Source of the DNA: Yersinia thracica
Lineage (GTDB): Bacteria > Pseudomonadota > Gammaproteobacteria > Enterobacterales > Enterobacteriaceae
Direction: 5' to 3'
Length of the DNA: 64,000 bases
NCBI RefSeq assembly: GCF_902170565.1
Contig: NZ_CABHXX010000070.1
Location: 1 to 64,000, forward strand
Of this stretch, positions 8,295 to 17,404 are shown one piece after another (within the stretch, counting starts at the first letter, position 1; each line of letters starts with the position of its first letter). The translations under genes and the position numbers were made by a program. Below the pieces are notes generated by a model that saw only the letters and a program-made list of their open reading frames with translations, ran no database searches and was not told the DNA's origin.

Positions 8295-8968
8295 ATCCTT
8301 TTCAGATTCGGGTGGAAAAATTTGATTTTTCACTGCCTCTTGGCGGCGTTATCCCCGCGGCTCAGTTACAGGAAATGGAACAGCGTCGCGATAGGGTGTC
8401 AGATGCTCACATGCAAGCAGCAGACATTGTGCAAAGCGCACAGGCCGAGAGTGCACGGCTACTGTCCCAAGCGCAGCAACAGGTGGATAAACTGCTCGAA
8501 CACACGCGGAGCCAACTGGAAATTGATGTGTTAGCGCAGCATGTCAGCTGGTTAGTGGCGGCCGAGCAACAGGAATCCTTACTGATAACACAGACTCGGG
8601 AGCTTATTTTGGCGGCGATCACATCGGTGGTAACTGCTTGGGCTGGAGAGCAGGAGGCGAGCCAGATTCTCATCCACCGCTTGGGGGCGCAAGTCGAGAG
8701 AATGGCCCTTGACGATGCGCAGGTGTTGCATGGGCTGATGCTGCGTGTTCATCCCCAGTATTTTTCTGCCGTGGCCTCGGCTTTAGGGGCGCGCGTGCAG
8801 TGCATCGCAGATGAAAAAATGGTGGCAGATCAAGCGCAATTAAGCTCGCCGATGTTACAAATCACACTTTCTCTTCAGCGCCATTTATCGCAACTTCTTC
8901 TGTGGCTACAGGAATCACCGAAGCAGGAATTCATCTCATCAGGAGCCGAGCATGATAAATGCCCATAA
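8291..8968 (+). CDS. sctL: Stator protein SsaK-like (SctL)
   Basis: Stator/ATPase regulator that tethers and restrains SctN. I start it at GTG 8291, which overlaps the sctK stop as GTGA and gives 225 aa against 224 for SsaK; an upstream ATG at 8183 would overlap sctK by over 100 bases. Residues about 25-85 form an alanine/glutamine-rich coiled coil (AHMQAADIVQSAQAESARLL), and the C-terminal half is the FliH/YscL domain that binds the ATPase N-terminus. Ends 17 bases inside the start of sctW. Confidence 0.85.
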   Translation: MNPFQIRVEKFDFSLPLGGVIPAAQLQEMEQRRDRVSDAHMQAADIVQSAQAESARLLSQAQQQVDKLLEHTRSQLEIDVLAQHVSWLVAAEQQESLLITQTRELILAAITSVVTAWAGEQEASQILIHRLGAQVERMALDDAQVLHGLMLRVHPQYFSAVASALGARVQCIADEKMVADQAQLSSPMLQITLSLQRHLSQLLLWLQESPKQEFISSGAEHDKCP

Positions 8969-9980
8969 TGTGTCCGAAACCCTTGCGGTTCATGGTTCGT
9001 CACTCGATGGCGTTGAGTTTCACGGCGAAATAACACCCGCACACTCGATTATGGCGTTAGCCAGCATGGAATTGTCGGAGGTCAGACAAACGGCATTGGA
9101 AGAAACCATGGAAGAAATCGGGCTGAGTTTGGGTTCCCGATTAAAAGATCAAAAATCCGTCGAAGCTGAGGAACGCAGCCAACGCTGCCAAGAGTTACTG
9201 GTGAAGTTAATCTCCCAGTTATCCGGTAGCGCTGATTCTCTGCTACCGCAGAATATCCGGCTGGATATGGATATTTCGTTGCTTGCCAGCCAACTGCGCC
9301 AAGGGGGGCTATCGGCAGGGCAGCAAATTCTGTTGCTGGCCGCGATGATGGCCTACAGCAAAAATAATCCGTTACGCCGCCGCAGCTTATCGCAATTACT
9401 TGAGCCGCTATTGGAAGAGGGCGGTTGGGAAATTGAGTTATTTGGCTTGCTCGAACTGGGCAGTCAGGAAAGCCAAGGGCTGGGTGCTATCAAGCAATTG
9501 TTCGCACAAAGTATTGAGCAAAATGGTATTGAGCAAAATGAGTTGTCCGTTGCGCAGTGGTTTACGCGGGTCAGCCGTTGGCCGCAGCGCCAGCAGCGTG
9601 TGCGGGTGTTAATGCGCGCGGTGGCGTTTGATTTGGCTTCTCAACCACCCCCTCAGCATGGTGAGCGTCTGGCCGCTACATTGTATCAACTTCGTCGTTT
9701 GCTAATGTTTTTAGGGCTGGAAGATCATTGCAATCACATGGGGAGGGCCTGTGGCGTGGCGGGGGATGTGATTCTGCATGAAGTGTTGGCGGTGGTGGGC
9801 CAGCCCTGGTTGTTTAGCCGTTGGCTACAGCCCCGGATTGAAGTGATCACCGGTCTGGACACCAAGACACGCAGTAGATTTATTCGCCGATTTTATGAGT
9901 TATTCAACCTTATGCCGGTTGATTGTTTCAATGATCAAGAGCAACAACAGCAGATTTTGGCGGCGTTGCTGGAGATATGA
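8952..9980 (+). CDS. sctW: Gatekeeper protein SsaL-like (SctW)
   Basis: 342 aa (SsaL about 338). HrpJ/YopN/InvE-type switch protein that holds back effectors until translocators have been exported. The N-terminal part is polar with a likely chaperone-binding segment; the all-helical gatekeeper repeats span about residues 60-340. An imperfect direct repeat is visible near residue 190 (QNGIEQNELS, two copies of IEQN) and may be a small in-frame duplication. ATG at 8952 with AGGAGC before it, overlapping sctL. Confidence 0.85.
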   Translation: MINAHNVSETLAVHGSSLDGVEFHGEITPAHSIMALASMELSEVRQTALEETMEEIGLSLGSRLKDQKSVEAEERSQRCQELLVKLISQLSGSADSLLPQNIRLDMDISLLASQLRQGGLSAGQQILLLAAMMAYSKNNPLRRRSLSQLLEPLLEEGGWEIELFGLLELGSQESQGLGAIKQLFAQSIEQNGIEQNELSVAQWFTRVSRWPQRQQRVRVLMRAVAFDLASQPPPQHGERLAATLYQLRRLLMFLGLEDHCNHMGRACGVAGDVILHEVLAVVGQPWLFSRWLQPRIEVITGLDTKTRSRFIRRFYELFNLMPVDCFNDQEQQQQILAALLEI

Positions 9981-10065
9981 TTTTATGGTTCAGGCGAATG
10001 CCCGATAGTGTGAAAATTGTTGGCTGCTTATTATTTCAATAATGTATATCAATGGGCTTCGGGTA

Positions 10066-10437
10066 ATGGAAATGGATTTAGTCGCGACCCGTAACCTCCA
10101 GCTATTCATCCAGATGGCGGAATTACCCTGCTCGACAATCACTTCATGCATGGAATGGCAGATAGGGCCGCAGCGAACTTTCCTTGAGTGGCGCAATGCG
10201 CGGCTATTACTGACCACGGGCGTGCAACATCGGCATTATCACCATGAGGACTTATTGCTGCTACAGGAATGTTGGCAGCTCGAGCGTTTTAATGGCGTTC
10301 CTCAGCGTATTTACTTATTGAAAATGGGCATGATGGTCAGTTGCTCCCCTCCGGCATCATCGGGAGCCGAGTGTTGGTATCAGCTTTATCAACAACAATG
10401 TGCTTTACTCCGCCGCTTGCCTGGAGAATACCGATGA
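10066..10437 (+). CDS. SsaM-like secretion switch protein
   Basis: 123 aa against 122 for Salmonella SsaM, with the same start pattern ([20 protein letters not shown]) and a shared CSPP motif near the end ([15 protein letters not shown]). SsaM binds SsaL and SpiC/SsaB and controls the switch from translocator to effector export in response to pH. I choose ATG 10066 because it matches the SsaM N-terminus; an in-frame ATG at 10042 also lacks a good ribosome site. The stop overlaps the sctV ATG. Confidence 0.85.
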   Translation: MEMDLVATRNLQLFIQMAELPCSTITSCMEWQIGPQRTFLEWRNARLLLTTGVQHRHYHHEDLLLLQECWQLERFNGVPQRIYLLKMGMMVSCSPPASSGAECWYQLYQQQCALLRRLPGEYR

Positions 10438-12473
10438 GAGAATCGGCCCTGACACGCGGTCTGATGATGATCACGGCGCGGCAGGATGTTTTCTTAGCGA
10501 TCATGCTGCTGGTGGCGATCTTTATGATGATCCTGCCACTGCCCACCATCATGGTGGATGTGCTGATTGCGATTAACCTCGCGTTCTCCGTTATCTTGCT
10601 GATGATCTCAATTTATCTGCGCGATCCGCTCGAATTCTCGGTTTTCCCGTCGCTGCTACTTATCACCACACTTTATCGGCTGGCACTGACCATCAGCACC
10701 ACGCGGCTGGTGTTGCTCCAACATGATGCCGGTGAAATTGTCGAGGCATTCGGCCAGTTTGTGGTTGGGGGCAATCTGGCGGTGGGGTTGATCATTTTTA
10801 CCATCATCACCGTGGTGCAGTTTATCGTGATTACCAAAGGATCGGAGCGCGTCGCCGAAGTGAGCGCCCGCTTTTCACTTGATGCTATGCCGGGCAAGCA
10901 AATGAGCATTGACGGTGATATGCGTGCCGGGGTGATCGACTCCGCCGAAGCTGGGCGATTACGCGAGCGGGTGCAAAAAGAAAGCCGCCTGTTTGGTGCC
11001 ATGGACGGGGCAATGAAGTTTGTTAAAGGGGACGCCATCGCCGGAATTATTGTCATTCTGGTGAATATTATTGGCGGCATCACTATTGGGGTGCTGCAAC
11101 ATAATATGTCGGCGGAACAAGCGATGACCACTTATGCGGTGTTATCCGTCGGAGATGGTTTATGTGCTCAAATCCCGTCATTACTTATTTCTATCACCGC
11201 CGGGATTATTGTTACCCGCGTTCCCGGCAAAAATAAACAGAGCCTGGCCAAAGAATTGGCGGTGCAAGTGGGGCGTCAACCCGATGCTTTGTGGCTGGCG
11301 GCCGCTATTTTGACGGTTTTTGCTCTATTACCGGGTTTTCCTTTCCTGATTTTTATTACTTTGGCCGCGCTGGTCGCCACCCCCGCATTTTTACTGTATC
11401 GAAAAAAGCAGCAGAGTTCGGGGGCCAGTGCCAGCGACGAGAGCAAGATCTCATCGACTAACACCATGGCTCCTGGCGCGGTGCCCCTGATGCTGTATTG
11501 CGCGCCCAATTTACATTATCCCCATTTGGGGCGGGATATTGATGGCTTGCGCTGGCGCTGGTTTGAACATCTTGGTGTGCCACTGCCCGAGGTGGTCATT
11601 CGCAGTTCTCCGACGTTGGCCGAAAATGAACTGTCAATTCGGGTTTATCAGGAGCAAGTGCTGAAACTGACCTTACCTGTCGATGACTTATTATTGCTCC
11701 AGCCCAGTGCGGCGCTGGCGACTCGCAGCCAAACGCTGGGCATGAAAATGGGGACTTTTGAGTGGTTGGCCGCTGAACAGGCGCACCATGCTAGCACTTT
11801 GGGGCTCCCTTATGCGCAAGGGTATCAGCGCATTATTCATTGCTTAACTCGGGTACTTGAACGGCATACCGCCGAGTTTATCGGCGTGCAGGAAACCCGT
11901 TATTTGATGGATGCCATGGAGGCGCGTTACGGCGAGTTAGTCAAAGAACTACAGCGGCAGATGCCGGTCGGAAAAGTGGCAGAAATACTGCAACGGCTGG
12001 TGGAAGAGGATGTTTCGATCCGCGATTTGCGCACTATTTTTGGCGCGCTGGTGGCGTGGGCGCCCAAAGAGAAAGATATCGTTATGCTGACCGAATATGT
12101 CCGTATCGCCTTACGCCGCCATGTGTGCGCCCGATTTAGCAAAAACCAAGCTTGGCTGCCGGTGTTGCGGTTGGGCGAAGGGGCTGAAAACCTGATCCGC
12201 GAGTCTATCCGTCAGACCTCGGCGGGAACCTATTCTGCACTGGGGGATAAACATTCGCGGCTGATTCTCGCCAAAATAAAAAGCGCATTTGCTGAAAACG
12301 CGGATGCCGTGCTACTGACCACCATCGATGTGCGGCGTTTTCTGCGCAAAATTGTTGAGCGGGATATTTTTGCGCTACCGGTGCTTTCCTGGCAGGAGTT
12401 GGGCGACGAAATGAATATTAAAGTGGCTGGTACCATCGAACTTATCGGAGATGAGCTTGATGAAGCTGCCTGA
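10434..12473 (+). CDS. sctV: Export gate protein SsaV-like (SctV)
   Basis: 679 aa (SsaV 681). N-terminal half has about eight membrane helices and the FHIPEP signature region ([20 protein letters not shown] at about 150-170, where the family carries GKQM-ID-D); the C-terminal half is the cytoplasmic nonameric ring domain. It forms the proton-driven export gate and docks chaperone-substrate complexes. ATG 10434 overlaps the SsaM-like stop as ATGA with GGAG 8 bases before it. Very close to SsaV by eye throughout. Confidence 0.96.
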   Translation: MRESALTRGLMMITARQDVFLAIMLLVAIFMMILPLPTIMVDVLIAINLAFSVILLMISIYLRDPLEFSVFPSLLLITTLYRLALTISTTRLVLLQHDAGEIVEAFGQFVVGGNLAVGLIIFTIITVVQFIVITKGSERVAEVSARFSLDAMPGKQMSIDGDMRAGVIDSAEAGRLRERVQKESRLFGAMDGAMKFVKGDAIAGIIVILVNIIGGITIGVLQHNMSAEQAMTTYAVLSVGDGLCAQIPSLLISITAGIIVTRVPGKNKQSLAKELAVQVGRQPDALWLAAAILTVFALLPGFPFLIFITLAALVATPAFLLYRKKQQSSGASASDESKISSTNTMAPGAVPLMLYCAPNLHYPHLGRDIDGLRWRWFEHLGVPLPEVVIRSSPTLAENELSIRVYQEQVLKLTLPVDDLLLLQPSAALATRSQTLGMKMGTFEWLAAEQAHHASTLGLPYAQGYQRIIHCLTRVLERHTAEFIGVQETRYLMDAMEARYGELVKELQRQMPVGKVAEILQRLVEEDVSIRDLRTIFGALVAWAPKEKDIVMLTEYVRIALRRHVCARFSKNQAWLPVLRLGEGAENLIRESIRQTSAGTYSALGDKHSRLILAKIKSAFAENADAVLLTTIDVRRFLRKIVERDIFALPVLSWQELGDEMNIKVAGTIELIGDELDEAA

Positions 12474-13800
12474 TATCGCGCGATTAAGCACTCAGTTACA
12501 GCAACAATTGCGCTTACCCTCTTGCCCGCCAAGCGGCATGGTGTCTTGCGGGCCGATATTGGATGTCGGCCCAACACTGTTACGCGCCTATTTACCCGGC
12601 GTGGCGCTGGGGGAATTATGCCAAATCGACTCACCGGATAGGTTGGCTGAAGTGGTCGCCATTGAGCAGCAAACGGCATTGTTATCCCCGTTTTCCTCTT
12701 CTGTTGGCTTGCGATGTGGTCAATGGGTTTCTCCGTTGGGGTATGCGCACCGCGTCAGAGTTGGGGATGATTTGGTTGGGCGAGTATTGGACGGTTTGGG
12801 GGAGCCGATGGACGGTGGCCCGCCCCTGAGCGGGCATTGGCGTGAGTTGGACTGCCCGCCGCCAGACCCACTCACTCGCCAGCCAGTCCAGCAAATATTG
12901 ACCACCGGTATTCGCGCCATTGATGGCGTACTGAGCTGTGGTGAAGGCCAGCGAATGGGGATTTTTGCCGCCGCCGGAGTGGGGAAAAGCAGCTTATTGA
13001 GCATGTTATGTGGCGGCTGCTCGGCGGATATTACCGTGTTGGCGCTGATTGGTGAACGCGGTCGAGAAGTGCGGGAATTTCTCGAGCAAGTGCTCACGCC
13101 CCAAACTCGTGCCCGCACTGTGGTGGTGGTGGCCACTTCCGATCGCCCAGCGCTGGAGCGGCTAAAAGGTCTTTATACCGCCACCACGGTGGCCGAATAT
13201 TTCCGTGAGCGCGGGCTAAAAGTGTTGTTAATGGCCGATTCGCTCACCCGCTACGCCAGGGCGGCCCGTGAAATTGGCTTGGCGGCGGGGGAACAGCCGG
13301 TGATGGGCAGTTTCCCCGCCAGTGTTTTTGCGGCCCTCCCGCGGTTACTTGAGCGGGCGGGTAATAGCGAGCGCGGCAGTATCACGGCTTTTTACACCGT
13401 GCTGGTCGAGGGTGATGACATGAATGAGCCGGTGGCCGATGAGGTGCGTTCGTTGTTGGATGGGCACCTTGTTTTGTCGCGACAACTGGCGGGGGCCGGG
13501 CATTATCCGGCCATTGATATTGCCGCCAGTGTCAGCCGTATCATGCCGCAAATTGTCAGTGCGGAGCATCGAGCATTGGCACAAAAATTGCGTCACATGC
13601 AAGCCTGCTATCAGGACATCGAATTACTGGTGCGAGTGGGTGAATATCAGAAAGGGCAAGATTTGCAGGCCGATGAGGCGCTACAGCGCTACCCGGCTAT
13701 TTGTGCTTTCCTGCAACAGGAGAATGCATTATTCGCACGCGAAACCGACACCGCAGGGCTGACTCACACCTTGGCGCAGCTCGCGCAAGCACTGGGTTAA
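12460..13800 (+). CDS. sctN: Type III secretion ATPase SsaN-like (SctN)
   Basis: 446 aa with Walker A GVGKSS (K176), [10 protein letters not shown] and the [13 protein letters not shown] segment carrying Walker B, all typical of SctN/FliI ATPases. It unfolds substrates and strips chaperones at the base of the injectisome. ATG 12460 is well spaced from GGAG at 12446-12449; ATG 12451 is only one base from it. It overlaps the end of sctV by 14 bases. The catalytic region is intact. Confidence 0.96.
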   Translation: MKLPDIARLSTQLQQQLRLPSCPPSGMVSCGPILDVGPTLLRAYLPGVALGELCQIDSPDRLAEVVAIEQQTALLSPFSSSVGLRCGQWVSPLGYAHRVRVGDDLVGRVLDGLGEPMDGGPPLSGHWRELDCPPPDPLTRQPVQQILTTGIRAIDGVLSCGEGQRMGIFAAAGVGKSSLLSMLCGGCSADITVLALIGERGREVREFLEQVLTPQTRARTVVVVATSDRPALERLKGLYTATTVAEYFRERGLKVLLMADSLTRYARAAREIGLAAGEQPVMGSFPASVFAALPRLLERAGNSERGSITAFYTVLVEGDDMNEPVADEVRSLLDGHLVLSRQLAGAGHYPAIDIAASVSRIMPQIVSAEHRALAQKLRHMQACYQDIELLVRVGEYQKGQDLQADEALQRYPAICAFLQQENALFARETDTAGLTHTLAQLAQALG

Positions 13801-13817
13801 GCAATCCCACCTTAGCG

Positions 13818-14198
13818 ATTTTTCTGCGCTTACTGGTATTGCGCCAACACAAAGAGCGCCGATTGCGCCGCCAATTGATCAGTTTGCAGCAAGAAGAGCA
13901 ACAGCAAGAACAGCAATTGGCGCACTTCCATCAAACACGCCAAGGGCTATGTCAGCAATTACAAATACTTGCTCAATGGCGCGGTACGCTGAACCCGACA
14001 GAAGCGCAGGATCAAAGAGCTTTGCAGCACCAAGCCTATCAGGCGGAGCGGCGGCTGCAAAAATCACTCGGTGAGCTGGCGGCTCGACGGCTGCAACAGC
14101 AAGCCGCCATTACCGCACAACTGGCGCTATTACGGACTAATCAGCGCGAGCAGGAAAAATTACGGATGTTAATCAAAAATGAATCGAATCGATGTTGA
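13818..14198 (+). CDS. sctO: Central stalk protein SsaO-like (SctO), non-canonical start
   Basis: Glutamine/arginine-rich coiled coil of about 126 aa in the SsaO slot (SsaO 125 aa); links ATPase to export gate like the FliJ stalk. After the sctN stop (13798-13800) the reading frame holds no ATG or GTG until the last 10 codons. Alignment by eye with SsaO (LRRQL against LRGKL) puts the start near ATT 13818 or CTG 13824; TTG 13839 would also work but trims the protein. No good ribosome site is visible, so coupling to sctN translation is probable. The exact start is uncertain; the frame is not. Confidence 0.75.
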   Translation: MFLRLLVLRQHKERRLRRQLISLQQEEQQQEQQLAHFHQTRQGLCQQLQILAQWRGTLNPTEAQDQRALQHQAYQAERRLQKSLGELAARRLQQQAAITAQLALLRTNQREQEKLRMLIKNESNRC

Positions 14199-14577
14199 AG
14201 GCGCAATACCACCGCTCAGTGAGGGGCATTTTAGCGGCGAACCGTCGCGAAATTTAGGTCATGAGAGACAAAAGCAGCAATTTGCCCGCTATCTCCCTCT
14301 GCGTTCATCTTCTATGCAGGATATGGCCTATGCCATGACGAATTCGGGTCATGAAAATGTAATGCAGACGGACTACCGCATCGTCAGTGGGGCACTGGCT
14401 GGTACTCGGGTTCATGTCAGTCTGGCGGCTCATGGTTTGGTTATTGTGCTCAGTCACGGCAACCGGGGTTTGGCCGAGCGCCTACAACGCCTGCAATCTC
14501 GCTGGCAACAACAACTACATCAATTGGGCTTCCCTTGCGTATTGGAGGTGACCCATGATGGCGATATTGTCGGCTGA
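14179..14577 (+). CDS. sctP: Needle length/substrate switch protein SsaP-like (SctP)
   Basis: 132 aa in the SsaP position (SsaP 124 aa). Short relative of YscP/FliK rulers: a polar, poorly conserved N-terminal half and a compact C-terminal domain (YRIVSGALAGTRVHVSLAAH to PCVLEVTHDGDIVG) matching the end of SsaP in pattern. It is expected to set needle length and help switch export specificity. It starts inside the end of sctO and runs 23 bases into sctQ. Confidence 0.75.
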   Translation: MNRIDVEGAIPPLSEGHFSGEPSRNLGHERQKQQFARYLPLRSSSMQDMAYAMTNSGHENVMQTDYRIVSGALAGTRVHVSLAAHGLVIVLSHGNRGLAERLQRLQSRWQQQLHQLGFPCVLEVTHDGDIVG

Positions 14578-15505
14578 ATTACGCCATATCAGTACCGTTA
14601 TTGGGCGAGGGCGTCATTCCAGCGGTGTTTGCGCCACATTGACGCAGGTCGAGGGCGAGGGTATTTATCTGCCACTTCATTATGCTGGCACGAGGTGCGG
14701 TTGCTGGCTATCACAGACTGGTTGGAACCACTGGCTGGCAACTTCGCTGGCTACCGATAATCTCCATTTGCTGGCGACTGAATTGGTCAGTGCCATGGCC
14801 ACTTGGGCGGTCAGCCCATTGTCTGCCGCGCTGCCCGAATTGGTGATTGACGACCCCGCGCCAGTGGCGATGACACTTTTGCCCCAATGGGCGGTAGCAC
14901 TGACTTTCGAGCTGGAGGGCCAGTCACTCCGTGGCGTGTTGTTTGACTGGCCTTTGGCGGTGTTAGCTGAAACCTTGTCCGACTGGCACCAAGAGCGGGC
15001 CACCGAGCATGACCTCCGCTGGCAGGCGGAGCTAGTGGTGGGGTGGAGCCGGTTATCACTGCATCAATTGCAACAAATCAGGCCGGGGGATGGAGTGCGA
15101 ATCAATCGTGCCGCTGAATGGGAACAAGGGAATTGTTGGTTATGGCAAAGGGCATCACCGCAGATTTACATCAAACTGGAAGATGAAAATAACATGACTA
15201 TTCAAAAGATTAATGACGATATTGATTCATTGCTCGCGCTGGATATCGCCGCGCTACCGAAGATTCAACAGGCGGTGCAACTTGAGCAATTACCGCAAAC
15301 ATTGGTCATGGAAATTGGCCGCCTGACATTGCCGCTGAGTGATATCAAACAGTTAGATGTCGGGCAAACATTGACCTGCCAAACCCACCTTTATGGTGAG
15401 GTGAATATCCGGCTACAAGGGCAACCCGTCGGCTGTGGCAGTTTGTTGTGTTGTGATGGGCAGCTTGTGGTGCGTATCGATCAGTGGTTTATCCGGCACA
15501 CTTGA
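14555..15505 (+). CDS. sctQ: C-ring/sorting platform protein SsaQ-like (SctQ)
   Basis: 316 aa (SsaQ 322). The C-terminal SPOA domains (about residues 230-315, ending LRLQ-like IRLQGQPVGCGSLLCCDGQL) mark the SctQ/FliM-FliN family that forms the cytoplasmic pods. ATG 14555 follows GGAGGTG. An in-frame internal ATG at 15194 could give a short C-terminal product, listed separately. About 160 bases separate its stop from sctR, unlike the tight packing elsewhere in the cluster. Confidence 0.88.
   Translation: MMAILSAELRHISTVIGRGRHSSGVCATLTQVEGEGIYLPLHYAGTRCGCWLSQTGWNHWLATSLATDNLHLLATELVSAMATWAVSPLSAALPELVIDDPAPVAMTLLPQWAVALTFELEGQSLRGVLFDWPLAVLAETLSDWHQERATEHDLRWQAELVVGWSRLSLHQLQQIRPGDGVRINRAAEWEQGNCWLWQRASPQIYIKLEDENNMTIQKINDDIDSLLALDIAALPKIQQAVQLEQLPQTLVMEIGRLTLPLSDIKQLDVGQTLTCQTHLYGEVNIRLQGQPVGCGSLLCCDGQLVVRIDQWFIRHT
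15194..15505 (+). CDS. Possible internal-start short form of SctQ
   Basis: In-frame ATG at 15194 with GGAAG about 11 bases before it would yield a 103-aa protein beginning MTIQKINDDIDSLL and holding the last SPOA domain. Salmonella ssaQ, and several other sctQ genes, make such a short form from an internal start, and it is needed for stable full-length protein. The size matches Salmonella SsaQ-short (106 aa). Inferred from position and the precedent; expression is not shown. Confidence 0.6.
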   Translation: MTIQKINDDIDSLLALDIAALPKIQQAVQLEQLPQTLVMEIGRLTLPLSDIKQLDVGQTLTCQTHLYGEVNIRLQGQPVGCGSLLCCDGQLVVRIDQWFIRHT

Positions 15506-15535
15506 CGCCGCAGCGGTGTTAGCGGCGCTCACGCA

Positions 15536-15567
15536 CCCGAATCACTGACCTGGGTCAGCTCATCGGG
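15536..15567. repeat. Imperfect palindrome in the sctQ-sctR gap
   Basis: The arms CCCGA (15536-15540) and TCGGG (15563-15567) enclose CTGACC TG GGTCAG, giving a 32-bp inverted repeat in the 160-base gap between sctQ and sctR. It looks like a dispersed palindromic element of the kind found in Yersinia genomes, but I cannot confirm the family from sequence alone. No T-run follows it, so it is not a standard terminator. Confidence 0.55.
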
Positions 15568-15665
15568 ATTTATTCAGGCCATGACCCGATAGGGGATCGC
15601 GGTGAATACATAAATACTAGGGGTATTCTTCTTCACCCAACAGGCCAGTTTTTGTGGAATAGATT

Positions 15666-16316
15666 ATGGAGTTGCTGAATTCGTCCTCTCAACTAATTGT
15701 CCTGCTTTTTATCCTGTCATTGCTCCCCTTGCTGATGGTGATGGGGACATCATTTCTTAAGCTATCGATTGTTTTTTCATTGCTGCGTAATGCGCTGGGT
15801 GTTCAGCAGGTGCCGCCCAATATTGCCATTTATGGTCTGGCGCTGGTGTTAACCATTTTTATTATGGCCCCGGTCGGGTTGGATGTGCATGCTCGCCTCC
15901 AGGATGAGCCGCTACCCAATGATATTGGTGCTTTGCTGCATCATATTGATGAGAGTGCGCTGGGGCCTTACCGCGATTTTTTACAACGGAATACTGATGC
16001 TGAACAGGTTAATTTCTTCAATGATATTGTCCAAACTAAGTGGCCGGAACGCTATCGCGACACCATCAAATCCAATTCATTACTGATATTAATGCCCGCT
16101 TTTACCCTTAGCCAACTGACCGAGGCATTCAAAATCGGCTTGCTGCTTTACCTGCCCTTTGTGGCGATTGATTTAATTGTCTCCAACATTTTGCTGGCAA
16201 TGGGGATGATGATGGTTTCGCCCATCACCATCTCACTCCCATTCAAATTATTGATTTTTATATTGATAGATGGCTGGGGGCTGCTGCTAGGGCAGTTGGT
16301 GGGGTCTTACTTGTGA
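15666..16316 (+). CDS. sctR: Export apparatus protein SsaR-like (SctR)
   Basis: 216 aa (SsaR 215). FliP/SctR family: an N-terminal membrane helix (LIVLLFILSLLPLLMVMGTS), a central periplasm-facing loop and paired C-terminal helices. Five copies form the core of the helical export channel with SctS and SctT. Conserved motifs FLKLSIVFSLLRNALG and the region LTEAFKIGLLLYLPF are visible. ATG 15666 lies in a weak AT-rich leader after the palindrome-containing gap, so a separate promoter here is possible. Confidence 0.95.
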   Translation: MELLNSSSQLIVLLFILSLLPLLMVMGTSFLKLSIVFSLLRNALGVQQVPPNIAIYGLALVLTIFIMAPVGLDVHARLQDEPLPNDIGALLHHIDESALGPYRDFLQRNTDAEQVNFFNDIVQTKWPERYRDTIKSNSLLILMPAFTLSQLTEAFKIGLLLYLPFVAIDLIVSNILLAMGMMMVSPITISLPFKLLIFILIDGWGLLLGQLVGSYL

Positions 16317-16338
16317 ATCGCCATCAAAGGAAACAGCA

Positions 16339-16608
16339 ATGAGCACGGCCATTGTGGTTCATCTGGCGACTCAATTGTTATGGATAGTTTTATTACTCTC
16401 AATGCCGGTGGTGGTGGTGGCGTCGGTGGTCGGATTGGTGGTGAGCTTGTTACAGGCGCTCACCCAAATACAGGACCAAACATTACAATTTTTGATTAAA
16501 TTACTGGCTGTATCAGCCACGTTATTGATTACCTATCATTGGATGGGATCGACATTGCTGAATTATACCCAGCAGACCTTTTTGCAGATAACCAGTATGC
16601 GGTCTTAA
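16339..16608 (+). CDS. sctS: Export apparatus protein SsaS-like (SctS)
   Basis: 89 aa (SsaS 88). Two membrane helices with the FliQ/SctS loop motif LLQALTQIQDQTL between them. Wraps around the SctR-SctT channel core in the inner membrane. AAAGGAAAC precedes the ATG at 16339. One base separates its stop from the sctT ATG. Confidence 0.95.
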   Translation: MSTAIVVHLATQLLWIVLLLSMPVVVVASVVGLVVSLLQALTQIQDQTLQFLIKLLAVSATLLITYHWMGSTLLNYTQQTFLQITSMRS

Positions 16609-16609
16609 T

Positions 16610-17404
16610 ATGCATGATGCTCTACATTGGCTAGGGGCGTTGGGGCTGGCGATGATGCGCCCTTACGGTATGTTGCTGATATTACCTCTGTTTACCGCCC
16701 GCAGTTTGGGCAGTAGCTTATTGCGTAATAGTGTGGTTTTCGCCATCGCCCTACCCATTACTCCGCTGTTTTTCTCCACCACATTACTGCATCAGGGTCA
16801 TCTCACTGGATGGTTCTGGTTGTTATGCATCGAGCTAATGATTGGGGTGATGATTGGTTTTTTCGCCGCATTGCCTTTTTGGGCGATTGATATGGCGGGC
16901 TTCCTGATTGACACCTTACGCGGTGCCACTATGTCGACGTTGTTTAACCCCAGCATGGGGATGGAATCCTCCATTTTTGGGGTGTTGTTTACACAAATAT
17001 TGACTGTCCTATTTCTGATTTCAGGGGGATTTAATCTGGTGCTGTTGGCACTTTATGGCTCCTATGAAATCTTGCCCGCGGGCAGTGGGATTCAGCCCAC
17101 ATCGACCATGCTGGAATTTTTGCAAAGTGAATGGCGGCTGATGTATGAACTCTGTCTAAGCTTTGCCTTACCGGCGATGTTGGTAATGGTTTTAGCGGAT
17201 TTATCTTTAGGATTAATCAATCGCTCCTCCCAGCAGCTGAATGTATTCTTCCTGGCAATGCCAATCAAAAGTGCATTAGCCCTGCTCCTGTTACTGATTA
17301 GTCTGCCTTATGCATTGCATCACTATTTGGTCGGCATTAATCAAACCGAACAGAAAATAAGCACACTTATCCCGCTGATAAAAGGGGATAATAATGAGCG
17401 GTGA
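16610..17404 (+). CDS. sctT: Export apparatus protein SsaT-like (SctT)
   Basis: 264 aa (SsaT 259). FliR/SctT family with about six to seven hydrophobic helices and the conserved segment IDTLRGATMSTLFNPSMG. Caps the export channel at the inner membrane. It begins one base after sctS, so coupling is likely, and runs 11 bases into sctU. Confidence 0.95.
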   Translation: MHDALHWLGALGLAMMRPYGMLLILPLFTARSLGSSLLRNSVVFAIALPITPLFFSTTLLHQGHLTGWFWLLCIELMIGVMIGFFAALPFWAIDMAGFLIDTLRGATMSTLFNPSMGMESSIFGVLFTQILTVLFLISGGFNLVLLALYGSYEILPAGSGIQPTSTMLEFLQSEWRLMYELCLSFALPAMLVMVLADLSLGLINRSSQQLNVFFLAMPIKSALALLLLLISLPYALHHYLVGINQTEQKISTLIPLIKGDNNER

